Source of the DNA: CAZQVN01 sp964596775
GTDB lineage: Bacteria > Eisenbacteria > RBG-16-71-46 > JABDJR01 > JAWXBZ01
DNA: 21,225 nt
Direction: 5' to 3'
NCBI GenBank assembly: GCA_964596775.1
Contig: CAZQVN010000062.1
Span: 1-21,225, forward strand
The notes beneath the pieces were generated by a model, which saw only the letters and a list, made by a program, of their open reading frames with translations, was not told where the DNA came from and did no database searches. The position numbers were made by a program, and so were the translations under genes. Positions 7,252 through 15,089 of the stretch are shown here, in pieces (positions within the stretch are counted from its first letter, which is position 1; every line of letters begins with the position of its first letter).

Positions 7252-7851
7252 ATGACCGCCTTCGTGTACCAGTTCAGGATTTCACTTATAGGAAGCCGTC
7301 CGGAGGTCTGGCGACGGATCATCGTTCCCTCCGGTTATTCATTCTGGGACCTGCACGTGGCCATTCAGGATTCCATGGGATGGTTCGACTGTCATCTCCA
7401 TGCCTTCCGAATGCGGTCCACGGAGCCGGGGTCGACTAATCCGATCGGGATTCCGGACGACGATCCGTTCGAGGGGGATCAGGAGTTTCTTGCCGGCTGG
7501 GAGATACCGATCGTGGACTATTTCCGAAAGGCCGGGGACGCCGCCGATTACGAGTACGACTTCGGAGACGGCTGGGAACACGAAGTCGTGCTGGAGGAGA
7601 TCGCCGTTCGCCCTGCGAAGACAAGGTTTCCCGTCTGTATCGCCGGCGCCGGCGCCTGTCCGCCGGAGGACTGCGGCGGAGTTTCCGGGTATGAAAGGTT
7701 CCTGGAAATTCTTGGTGATCCGGAGCACGAGGAGCATGAAGAAATGAAAGCCTGGGCGGGGGGTCACCATGATCCGGCGGCGTTCGAACCGAAGAAGGTG
7801 AAATTCGACAACCCTTGCAGACGCTGGAAGAGAGCCTTTCAGGAGCCGTAG
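7252..7851 (+). CDS. Plasmid pRiA4b ORF-3-like family protein
   Basis: This encodes a 199-residue soluble protein of the pRiA4b ORF-3 / IS1096 TnpR-like family, whose function is not established. The hallmark YEYDFGDGWEH lies at residues 100-110. The N-terminal beta region has the usual IGSRPEVWRRIIVP and FWDLHVAIQDSMGW segments, and Cys129, Cys136 and Cys141 with a CPPEDCGG motif are also typical. The ATG at 7252 is preceded by GGAGA at seven bases. It begins 15 bases after the rhodanese-MBL stop, so it may be read through from that operon. It sits at the left edge of the defence genes, and relatives often occur in accessory DNA. Confidence 0.9.
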   Translation: MTAFVYQFRISLIGSRPEVWRRIIVPSGYSFWDLHVAIQDSMGWFDCHLHAFRMRSTEPGSTNPIGIPDDDPFEGDQEFLAGWEIPIVDYFRKAGDAADYEYDFGDGWEHEVVLEEIAVRPAKTRFPVCIAGAGACPPEDCGGVSGYERFLEILGDPEHEEHEEMKAWAGGHHDPAAFEPKKVKFDNPCRRWKRAFQEP

Positions 7852-7966
7852 CCTCGGAACGACAACGTCGAAGGGCCCGGCGAAAGCAGGTTCTGTGTGC
7901 GTATCCGGCGACGGATCGAATTGTTCGAGCGGGCATGAAGCTTTTGGAGACAACAGCCGAAATGAC

Positions 7967-7996
7967 TTCTATGAAACTCGAATAATTTGCTATCTT
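7967..7996 (+). promoter_or_regulatory. Putative extended -10 promoter for the restriction-modification operon
   Basis: TATCTT (7991-7996) is preceded by TG one base upstream, an extended -10. A weak -35-like TTCTAT (7967-7972) lies 18 bases before it. The surrounding 7921-7980 line is about 47% GC by hand count, well below the flanking genes. Transcription would start near 8003, about 60 bases before the helicase start. The GGAGG at 8042-8046 is too far (17 bases) from the ATG to be a normal ribosome site. Confidence 0.35.
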
Positions 7997-8063
7997 TCCG
8001 CAGCGTCCGGGATCGGATGCTCTGGGTCAACTGTCGCTCACGGAGGCCGCTCAGCCCACTCCC

Positions 8064-11000
8064 ATGTCCAACCCCTTTTTCGACCGCCCCATCCTGAACT
8101 CCCCCTACGAGTACCCGCGTCAGCACTGGGAACTCGACAAGTCCGGCCAGCCCACACAAAGGATCGTTGAAACCCGCCGCCGGGCCGAATTCATCACTCC
8201 GATTCCGAAGCCGAAGAAACGCCGCCGCGGCGAGCAGGAACAGATCATCTTCGACGAGGGGAAGGGCCTCTCGACGAAGGAGCAGCAGTACGACCCGACC
8301 GGGATGATCAACGAAGTCCGCGGCCACGTGGACCAGTGGCGCGCGCTGCCGTCGACGCAGTGGCAGGTGACGCCCGAAACGGCGCGGCTGCTCCATCACT
8401 GGCGCCATCACCCGTTCAGCGGGATCCGGCCCTTCTTCTGCCAGGTGGAAGCCGTCGAAACCATGATCTGGCTGACCGAGGTGGCGCCGGGTCACAGGAA
8501 CGGAAAGCGGGTCCTCGAGCACCTCCGGAACGCCAACGCCGAGGCGAACCCGGAACTCATGCGCCTGGCCCTGAAGCTGGCCACCGGCGCCGGCAAGACC
8601 ACGGTGATGGCCATGATCATCGCCTGGCAGACGGTCAACGCGGTTCGGCGGTCGGGCAGCAGGAACTTTACCCGGGGTTTCCTCGTCTGCACGCCGGGCC
8701 TCACGATCAAGGACCGCCTGCGTGTTCTCCAGCCGAACGATCCGGACAGCTACTACAAGGATCGCGAACTGATCCCGAGCGACATGATGGATGACATCAG
8801 GAAGGCCAAGATCGTCATCACGAACTACCACGCGTTCAAACTGCGCGAGCGGGTCCAGCTCTCGGCCGGCGGCCGCGCGCTGCTCAAGGGGCGCCGCGGC
8901 GAGGACCTCAACACTCTGGAGACGGAAGGGCAGATGATCCAGCGGGTGATGCCGGACCTCATGGGTCTGAAGGACATTCTCGTCATCAACGACGAGGCGC
9001 ATCACTGCTACCGGGAAAAACCGGGTGACGAGGACGAAGGCCTCAAGGGGGACGAGCGGAAGGAGGCCGAAAAAAACAACGAGGCAGCGCGCCTCTGGAT
9101 CTCCGGCCTTGAAGCGGTCAACCGGACACTCACCGTCCGCCAGGTTCTCGACCTGTCCGCCACGCCGTTCTTCCTGCGCGGTTCCGGTTACGCGGAAGGC
9201 ACGCTCTTCCCCTGGACGATGAGCGATTTCTCCCTGATGGACGCCATCGAGTGCGGCATCGTCAAGCTGCCGCGGGTGCCGGTGGCCGAGAACATCCCGG
9301 GTGACGAGATGCCGATGTTCCGGAACCTCTGGGAAAACATCCGGAAGGACATGCCGAAGAAGGGGCGTGGGAAGAGCCGGGAACTGGATCCGCTGAAGCT
9401 TCCGACGCGCCTCATCACCGCGCTGGAGGCGCTGTACGGCCATTACGAGAAGACGTTCAAGCTCTGGCAGGATGCCGGGATCTCCGTGCCGCCCTGTTTC
9501 ATCATCGTCTGCCAGAACACGGCGATCTCCAAGCTGGTGTACGACTTCATTTCCGGCTTCATTCCGGCGGGTGATGAGGCGCAACTGGTCAACGGCCGTC
9601 TCGCGCTGTTCCGGAACTACGACGACGTCACCGGGAATCCGCTGCCGCGTCCGAACACGCTCCTGATCGACAGCGAGCAGCTCGAATCGGAGGGGGCCCT
9701 CGACAGGAACTTCCGCGACATCGCCTCGGACGAGATCGATCGGTTCCGGCGGGAGATCATCGAACGCAGCGGTGATCCGCGGGCCGGGGATTCCATCACC
9801 GATCAGGACCTCCTCCGCGAGGTGATGAACACGGTCGGCAAGCCCGATCAGCTCGGCGGCCAGATCCGCTGCGTCGTGTCGGTGTCGATGCTCACCGAGG
9901 GGTGGGACGCGAGCACGGTGACCCACGTTCTCGGCATCCGCGCATTCGGCACGCAGCTTCTCTGCGAGCAGGTCATCGGAAGGGCGCTCCGCCGGCAGTC
10001 GTACGACCTGAACGAGGACAACCTGTTCAACGTGGAGTATGCGGACGTGTTCGGCATTCCGTTCGATTTCACCGCGAAGCCGGTGGTGGCGCCGCCGCAG
10101 CCGCCGCGGGAAACGGTGGCCGTTAAGGCCGTACGGCCGGAGCGCGACGCGCTGGAGATCCGCTTTCCGCGCGTCGAGGGGTACCGGGTCGAGCTTCCCG
10201 AGGAACGCCTGGCCGCCGATTTCAACGAGGATTCGGTCCTTGAACTCACACCGGACCTCGTCGGCCCGTCGATCACCCGGAACTCCGGCATCATCGGCCG
10301 GAGCGAGGACATGACGCTCGAACACCTGGGTGACCTCCGCCCGTCCACGATCGTCTACGAGGTGACGAAGCATCTCCTGTACACCCGCTGGCGCAACCCC
10401 GGCGAGCCGCCGAACCTGAACCTGTTCGGCCAGTTGAAGACGATCGTGAAGCAGTGGCTGGACAACCATCTGGTCTGCACCGGCGGCACCTATCCGGCCC
10501 AGCTCATGTACACGGAGCTGGCCGACATGGCGGCCGGGCGGATCACGGCGGCCATCACGCGGAAGTTCCTGGACGAACGCCCGATCAAGGCCCTGCTCGA
10601 CCCCTACAATCCGGAAGGATCCACGAGCCACGTCCGTTTCAACACCTCGCGTGAGCTGCGCTGGGAAACGAGCGCGGAGCGTTGCCACGTCAACTGGGTC
10701 ATCCTCGACAGCGACTGGGAAGGGGAGTTCTGCCGCGTGGCCGAGAGCCACCCGAGGGTGAAGGCGTACGTGAAGAATCACAGTCTCGGCCTCGAAGTAC
10801 CGTACCGCTTCGGTTTCGAGATGCGCCGCTACCTCCCGGACTTCATTGTCCTGGTGGACGACGGCCGCGGCCCGGACAATCTCCTGCACCTCGTCGTGGA
10901 GATCAAGGGCTACCGCCGAGAGGACGCCAAGGAGAAGAAGGCCACCATGGACACGTACTGGATCCCCGGCGTGAACAACCTCGGCACCTGCGGCCGCTGG

Positions 11001-11120
11001 GCGTTCGCGGAACTCACGGAGATCTACCGGATCGAGTCCGACTTCGAGGCGAAAGTCGAGTCGGCGTTCAACACGATGATCGAGACCGCCGCCGGCGAGC
11101 CGGCAGCAGGGAGCCGATAG
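8064..11120 (+). CDS. Restriction subunit: SF2 helicase with C-terminal PD-(D/E)XK nuclease (BPTD_3080-like)
   Basis: This encodes a 1018-residue protein that would cut foreign DNA using ATP-driven translocation, paired with the methyltransferase encoded two bases downstream. SF2 motifs are clear: Walker A ATGAGKT (173-179), DEAH (310-313), SAT (365-367) and the motif VI arginine segment QVIGRALRR (636-644). Near the C-terminus, PDFIVLVDDG (Asp926) and VVEIKGY (Glu946, Lys948) form a PD-(D/E)XK nuclease site. The start MSNPFFDRPILNSPYEYP matches the usual N-terminus of the BPTD_3080 family of type III-like Res proteins as I recall it. There is no close Shine-Dalgarno. The product and methyltransferase partner fit a type III-like restriction system; whether cleavage needs two sites cannot be seen. 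Confidence 0.9.
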   Translation: MSNPFFDRPILNSPYEYPRQHWELDKSGQPTQRIVETRRRAEFITPIPKPKKRRRGEQEQIIFDEGKGLSTKEQQYDPTGMINEVRGHVDQWRALPSTQWQVTPETARLLHHWRHHPFSGIRPFFCQVEAVETMIWLTEVAPGHRNGKRVLEHLRNANAEANPELMRLALKLATGAGKTTVMAMIIAWQTVNAVRRSGSRNFTRGFLVCTPGLTIKDRLRVLQPNDPDSYYKDRELIPSDMMDDIRKAKIVITNYHAFKLRERVQLSAGGRALLKGRRGEDLNTLETEGQMIQRVMPDLMGLKDILVINDEAHHCYREKPGDEDEGLKGDERKEAEKNNEAARLWISGLEAVNRTLTVRQVLDLSATPFFLRGSGYAEGTLFPWTMSDFSLMDAIECGIVKLPRVPVAENIPGDEMPMFRNLWENIRKDMPKKGRGKSRELDPLKLPTRLITALEALYGHYEKTFKLWQDAGISVPPCFIIVCQNTAISKLVYDFISGFIPAGDEAQLVNGRLALFRNYDDVTGNPLPRPNTLLIDSEQLESEGALDRNFRDIASDEIDRFRREIIERSGDPRAGDSITDQDLLREVMNTVGKPDQLGGQIRCVVSVSMLTEGWDASTVTHVLGIRAFGTQLLCEQVIGRALRRQSYDLNEDNLFNVEYADVFGIPFDFTAKPVVAPPQPPRETVAVKAVRPERDALEIRFPRVEGYRVELPEERLAADFNEDSVLELTPDLVGPSITRNSGIIGRSEDMTLEHLGDLRPSTIVYEVTKHLLYTRWRNPGEPPNLNLFGQLKTIVKQWLDNHLVCTGGTYPAQLMYTELADMAAGRITAAITRKFLDERPIKALLDPYNPEGSTSHVRFNTSRELRWETSAERCHVNWVILDSDWEGEFCRVAESHPRVKAYVKNHSLGLEVPYRFGFEMRRYLPDFIVLVDDGRGPDNLLHLVVEIKGYRREDAKEKKATMDTYWIPGVNNLGTCGRWAFAELTEIYRIESDFEAKVESAFNTMIETAAGEPAAGSR

Positions 11121-11122
11121 GC

Positions 11123-13915
11123 ATGGCGAAGAAAAAGACCGCGAAGAAGAAGGCGGGCAAGACCGTCGCCGTTCTCAATCACGGAGAGGCAAAGCGGAAG
11201 AACATCCCGACCGCCGAGTACGAGTCGGTCCTGAAACCCGGCGAAAAGGAGCCGATCCCGCTCAAGTACCTGCGCAACACGGACCTCGACCCTCAGCTCG
11301 TCTGGCGCGGGAAGGACGAGCAGGACTGGAGCGACCTCGTCGTCCACGCTCCGCCGCTCTACATCCAGGAGAAGGTCCACCCGAAGGTCCTGATCGACGA
11401 TCTGCTGCGGCAGACGAAGGAATCGCGGGATCAGTCGCCCGGCGCGCAGACGGACCTCTTCGCCGACTTCAACGGCATTCCTGAAGGCGTCGACAAGACG
11501 GACTTCTACCAGCACGACCAGAACTGGTCGAACCGCATGATCCTCGGGGATTCACTCCAGGTGATGGCGAGCCTCGCGGAACGCGAGGGGTTGCGCGGGA
11601 AGGTGCAGTGCATCTACTTCGATCCGCCGTACGGGATCAAGTTCAACAGCAACTTCCAGTGGTCGACGACGAGCCGCGATGTGAAGGACGGGAAGGCGGA
11701 TCACATCACGCGGGAGCCGGAGCAGGTCAAGGCGTTTCGGGATACGTGGCGGGATGGTATACATAGTTATTTGACGTACCTCAGGGATCGGTTGACGGTG
11801 GCGAGGGATTTGTTGACGGAGTCGGGGTCGATCTTTGTGCAGATTGGGGATGAGAATGTCCATCGTCTTCGAACTCTTATGGATGAAGTATTCGGTGACT
11901 CTAATGCTGTGGTGACGATTTACTTCAGAAAGACGACAACTCAAAGTGGCGACTTTCTGGCGGACACGAATGACTACCTGCTCTGGTACGCGAAGAGAAA
12001 AGACAGAGCCAAATTCCGAGCTCTTCAACAGGAGCGCGAAGGCTTCGATTGGGTGAACTATGATTACGTGCTTTCGAGTGATCTTCGCCTGAGAAGGATG
12101 TCTAAAGACGAGAAGCAAGGACGCGAAGCTCTTAGTGATGGTGAGCGTGTCTATCGCAGGTCTCCGCTAACGTCGACTTCTGCTTCGGAGTCTACGCTCG
12201 TTCCATTTGAGTTTGAGGATTCAACTTACTCCCCCGGCAAAGGCGGCTGGAAGTCGAATCCAGTCGGATTGACCCGTTTAGCGAAGAGCTTTCGAATAGA
12301 AACGTACGGGTCAACGGCCTCATTTCGTCGCTTTACAACGGATTTTCCCTATTTCAGCATCTCAAATAGCTGGATTGACACAGCTTCCGGCGGATATGGG
12401 GCAGACAAGATCTACGTTGTTCAAACAAATGCAAAAGTCATCGAACGCTGCCTCCTCATGGCCACCGACCCCGGCGACCTCGTCCTCGACCCCACCTGCG
12501 GCTCCGGCACCACCGCCTACGTGGCCGAACAGTGGGGGCGCCGCTGGATCACCATCGACACCTCCCGCGTGGCTCTGGCCCTGGCCCGCGCCCGCATCAT
12601 GGGGGCCCGCTACCCGTTCTATCTCCTCGCCGATTCCCGTGACGGCCAGCTCAAGGAAGCCGAAGTCACCCAGACGGCGCCGAAGTCCCAGCCGGTCTAC
12701 GAGAACATCCGGCACGGGTTCGTCTACGAGCGCGTGCCCCACATCACCCTGAAGTCGATTGCGAACAACGCGGAGATAGACGTCATCTGGGAAAAGTGGC
12801 AGGAGGTGCTCGAACCGCTCCGGGCGAAGCTGAACGCCGGTCTCAAGAAGAAATGGGAGGAGTGGGAGATTCCGCGCGACGCCGAGAAGGGGTGGCCGGA
12901 CGCCGCCGCGAAGGCGCACACGGAGTGGTGGAAGGCCCGCATCGAGCGGCAGAAGGAGATCGACGCCTCGATCGCCGCCAAGGCGGAGTTCGAGTATCTC
13001 TATGACAAGCCGTACGAGGACCGGAAGAAGGTCCGGGTGGCCGGCCCCTTCACTGTCGAGAGCCTGAGCCCGCACCGCGTGCTGACCGTCGACGAGAACG
13101 ACGAGCTTGTGGACGGCACCGGGGAGCATCGATCGGCGTACGGAACGCGTCAGACGTTTCCGGAGATGATCCTCGAGAACCTGAAGACCGCCGGCGTGCA
13201 GCAGGCGCACAAGGAGGACCGCATCACCTTTACGTCCCTGAAGCCGTGGCCGGGCGAGATGGTCTGCGCCGAGGGGTACTACCAGGAGGGCGCAACCGGC
13301 AAGCGAGCGGCCGTTTTCATCGGGCCGGAGTTCGGGACGGTGCAGCGCGCCGATCTCGTGCAGGCGGCGCGGGAGGCGGGCGACGCCGGATTCGACGTGC
13401 TGATCGCCTGCGCCTTCAACTACGAGGCGCACACCACGGAGTTCACGAAGCTCGGGCGCATCCCCGTGCTCAAGGCGCGCATGAACGCCGACCTGCACAT
13501 GGCCGACGATCTCAAGAACACCGGCAAGGGAAACCTGTTCGTCATCTTCGGCGAACCGGACATCGACCTGATCGACGAGCCGGACGGACGTCTCAAGGTC
13601 AAGGTGAACGGCGTCGACGTGTTCAAGCCGCAGACCGGCGAAGTCGTGAGCGACGGCCCGGACGGGATCGCCTGCTGGTTCATCGACACCGATTACAACG
13701 AGGAGAGCTTCTTCGTCCGGCACGCCTACTTCCTGGGGGCGAGCGATCCGTATTCGGCGCTCAGGACCACCCTCAAGGCCGAGATCGACACGGAAGCCTG
13801 GGAGACGCTGCGGAGTGACACGTCGCGGGCGTTCGAGCGGCCGAAGTCGGGGCGGATTGCGGTGAAGGTGATCAATCATCTGGGGGATGAGGTGATGAAG
13901 GTGTTTAGGGTGTGA
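11123..13915 (+). CDS. Site-specific DNA methyltransferase (adenine type, beta order) of the restriction system
   Basis: This encodes 930 residues. The catalytic DPPY motif (167-170) comes before the S-adenosylmethionine-binding motif DPTCGSGTT (456-464), the beta-class order with the target recognition region in between. DPPY points to N6-adenine, or less likely N4-cytosine, methylation. It would mark host sites against the nuclease-helicase, whose stop is two bases upstream; GGGAG gives a good ribosome site. The N-terminus is Lys-rich (AKKKTAKKKAGK). About 460 residues follow the catalytic part, ending in a conserved C-terminal domain of unknown role. The region encoding roughly residues 205-441 is about 43-47% GC in sampled lines, against 75% just after it, and uses different codons, suggesting replacement of the specificity segment. 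Confidence 0.92.
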   Translation: MAKKKTAKKKAGKTVAVLNHGEAKRKNIPTAEYESVLKPGEKEPIPLKYLRNTDLDPQLVWRGKDEQDWSDLVVHAPPLYIQEKVHPKVLIDDLLRQTKESRDQSPGAQTDLFADFNGIPEGVDKTDFYQHDQNWSNRMILGDSLQVMASLAEREGLRGKVQCIYFDPPYGIKFNSNFQWSTTSRDVKDGKADHITREPEQVKAFRDTWRDGIHSYLTYLRDRLTVARDLLTESGSIFVQIGDENVHRLRTLMDEVFGDSNAVVTIYFRKTTTQSGDFLADTNDYLLWYAKRKDRAKFRALQQEREGFDWVNYDYVLSSDLRLRRMSKDEKQGREALSDGERVYRRSPLTSTSASESTLVPFEFEDSTYSPGKGGWKSNPVGLTRLAKSFRIETYGSTASFRRFTTDFPYFSISNSWIDTASGGYGADKIYVVQTNAKVIERCLLMATDPGDLVLDPTCGSGTTAYVAEQWGRRWITIDTSRVALALARARIMGARYPFYLLADSRDGQLKEAEVTQTAPKSQPVYENIRHGFVYERVPHITLKSIANNAEIDVIWEKWQEVLEPLRAKLNAGLKKKWEEWEIPRDAEKGWPDAAAKAHTEWWKARIERQKEIDASIAAKAEFEYLYDKPYEDRKKVRVAGPFTVESLSPHRVLTVDENDELVDGTGEHRSAYGTRQTFPEMILENLKTAGVQQAHKEDRITFTSLKPWPGEMVCAEGYYQEGATGKRAAVFIGPEFGTVQRADLVQAAREAGDAGFDVLIACAFNYEAHTTEFTKLGRIPVLKARMNADLHMADDLKNTGKGNLFVIFGEPDIDLIDEPDGRLKVKVNGVDVFKPQTGEVVSDGPDGIACWFIDTDYNEESFFVRHAYFLGASDPYSALRTTLKAEIDTEAWETLRSDTSRAFERPKSGRIAVKVINHLGDEVMKVFRV

Positions 13916-14014
13916 TTTTCGGCTGCTCCCTGGCTGGCCGATTCTGCGGCGGCTAGATCTGATGCTCCAAGCGCTAACTGGATAACCGTTTAGAGTGTTC
14001 CTCCTACTTGGGTC

Positions 14015-14046
14015 TTGTAAGAAATCCCCCCCTGTTTTTCTTACAA
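14015..14046. repeat. Perfect 10-base inverted repeat in the AT-rich gap
   Basis: ttgtaagaaa (14015-14024) and tttcttacaa (14037-14046) flank a 12-base spacer containing a C7 run. It is about 100 bases past the methyltransferase stop. It could be a hairpin terminator, though no U-run follows the stem, or a protein-binding site or recombination scar. Confidence 0.6.
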
Positions 14047-14205
14047 ACCGTTTGACTGGTAGAAGTTGTCTCCACATAAGTGCTTATTTCCATACGGCTT
14101 GCAGAATTCTTGACCGAAGTTGGTTGAACTGTCTGATTTTGGTAGTGTCACGTAAGTCAGGCAAATATATTTACTTGTATGACATTGATGGCGGTATCTG
14201 CCTGG

Positions 14206-14235
14206 TTGTCGCGAGTATAGTTTGTGTGTAATAAT
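14206..14235 (+). promoter_or_regulatory. Putative promoter of the AbiE toxin-antitoxin operon
   Basis: TTGTCG (14206-14211) and AATAAT (14230-14235) are 18 bases apart, matching the -35 and -10 consensus at four and five positions. Four CAAG units at 14245, 14254, 14260 and 14273 lie between it and the start codon at 14289. AbiEi antitoxins are known to repress their own promoters through repeats, so these could be operator elements; that part is inference. Confidence 0.4.
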
Positions 14236-14288
14236 TCCGAAATACAAGCGATTCAAGCACAAGTACTGTAGTCAAGGGTGGTCCTGCA

Positions 14289-15089
14289 ATGGCAAGTCAC
14301 GCACGAGACTCCGTTACCCGTCTTGCCCGCTCTTCACGCACGGGGCTCATCACCGTTGCGGAGGCTGCGGAGTCCTGGGGTGTCGCCCGCCGTCTTGCGT
14401 CCGCCCGTCTGGCTCATCTTCAGGAGCAGGGCTGGGTTCGTCGAGTCCGGCGCGGTCTCTACCTGGTTCTCTCGCTTGAGGCGGACGCACGATCTCCGGT
14501 GACCATCGAGGACCCCTGGTTGCTGGCTCGGGAAATCTATGCACCCTGCTATGTCGGAGGCTGGAGCGCGGCTGAGTTCTGGGAACTCACAGATCAGGTC
14601 TTTGGAAGCACCTTCGTCGTCACGGCGGCCAATGTCCGGACGAGACAAGAGCGTGTTCTCGCTCATGAATTCAGGCTGGTCCGGGTCTCCCGGAAGCGGA
14701 TTGAAGGTGCGGAGAGCACCTGGAGGGGACAGGAACGCGTTCCCGTGTCAGGACGGGAGAGGACACTTGCCGACGGCCTCGTGTCCCCGGACTGGGTGGG
14801 CGGTGTGCGGCACCTTGTCGACATGTTGCGCGTCCATCGCGAGCGCTGGCCCGGCCAAGTGCGGGAGATTGCCACGCACCTGAAGTCCATCGGGCGTGGT
14901 TCCGGTTTCAAGCGGTTCGGCTTTCTTCTCGAATCTCTCTATCCCGAGGAGTCCAGACTCATCGCAGGTGCCCACCGGCGCTCATCCAGCGGAACGATCA
15001 AGCTGGATCCATCGGTTCGGAGTCGAGGACGACTCAATACTCGGTGGGGGCTGTGGATGAATGTTCGGCTCCCGGACGAACCCTCTTGA
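14289..15089 (+). CDS. abiEi: AbiEi family antitoxin (type IV toxin-antitoxin)
   Basis: This encodes a 266-residue AbiEi-like antitoxin, which would counter the nucleotidyltransferase toxin encoded next and probably repress the operon. Residues about 17-60 form a winged helix-turn-helix typical of AbiEi (GLITVAEAAESWGVARRLAS followed by LQEQGWVRRVRRGLYLV). The middle contains the family's IEDPWLLAREIYAPCYVGGWSA segment and a later SGRERTLADGLVSPDWVGG stretch. The C-terminal part is the antitoxin domain. The ATG is preceded by a modest AAGGGTGG at about seven bases. Its stop overlaps the likely TTG start of the toxin gene. Codon use is less GC-biased than the flanking housekeeping genes, suggesting transfer. 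Confidence 0.88.
   Translation: MASHARDSVTRLARSSRTGLITVAEAAESWGVARRLASARLAHLQEQGWVRRVRRGLYLVLSLEADARSPVTIEDPWLLAREIYAPCYVGGWSAAEFWELTDQVFGSTFVVTAANVRTRQERVLAHEFRLVRVSRKRIEGAESTWRGQERVPVSGRERTLADGLVSPDWVGGVRHLVDMLRVHRERWPGQVREIATHLKSIGRGSGFKRFGFLLESLYPEESRLIAGAHRRSSSGTIKLDPSVRSRGRLNTRWGLWMNVRLPDEPS

Larger units (their letters stand above)
13916..14288. other. AT-richer intergenic gap between restriction-modification and AbiE modules
   Basis: No convincing gene is seen here. Two sampled 60-base lines are 40-42% GC, far below the neighbouring genes. It contains a perfect 10-base inverted repeat (14015-14024 with 14037-14046), two copies of aaccgttt (13984 and 14046), a 10-base palindrome aaatatattt (14163-14172), a promoter-like pair before the AbiEi gene, and four CAAG units between that promoter and the start codon. 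Short open frames at 13995-14231 (+) and 14041-14262 (-) have no family features and no ribosome site. Confidence 0.6.

Noticed and set aside
7839..10889. A 1016-codon open frame on the minus strand opposite the helicase-nuclease gene
   Set aside because: It is a GC-driven antisense shadow: Arg/His/Asp/Val-rich, with no family motif, and the plus strand has all helicase motifs in order.
12362..14077. A 571-codon minus-strand frame opposite the 3' part of the methyltransferase gene
   Set aside because: No recognisable motif, and the plus strand carries the S-adenosylmethionine motif and conserved C-terminal domain.
13995..14231. A 78-codon plus-strand frame in the AT-rich gap
   Set aside because: No ribosome site, no family feature, and it covers the inverted repeat and the AbiE promoter region.
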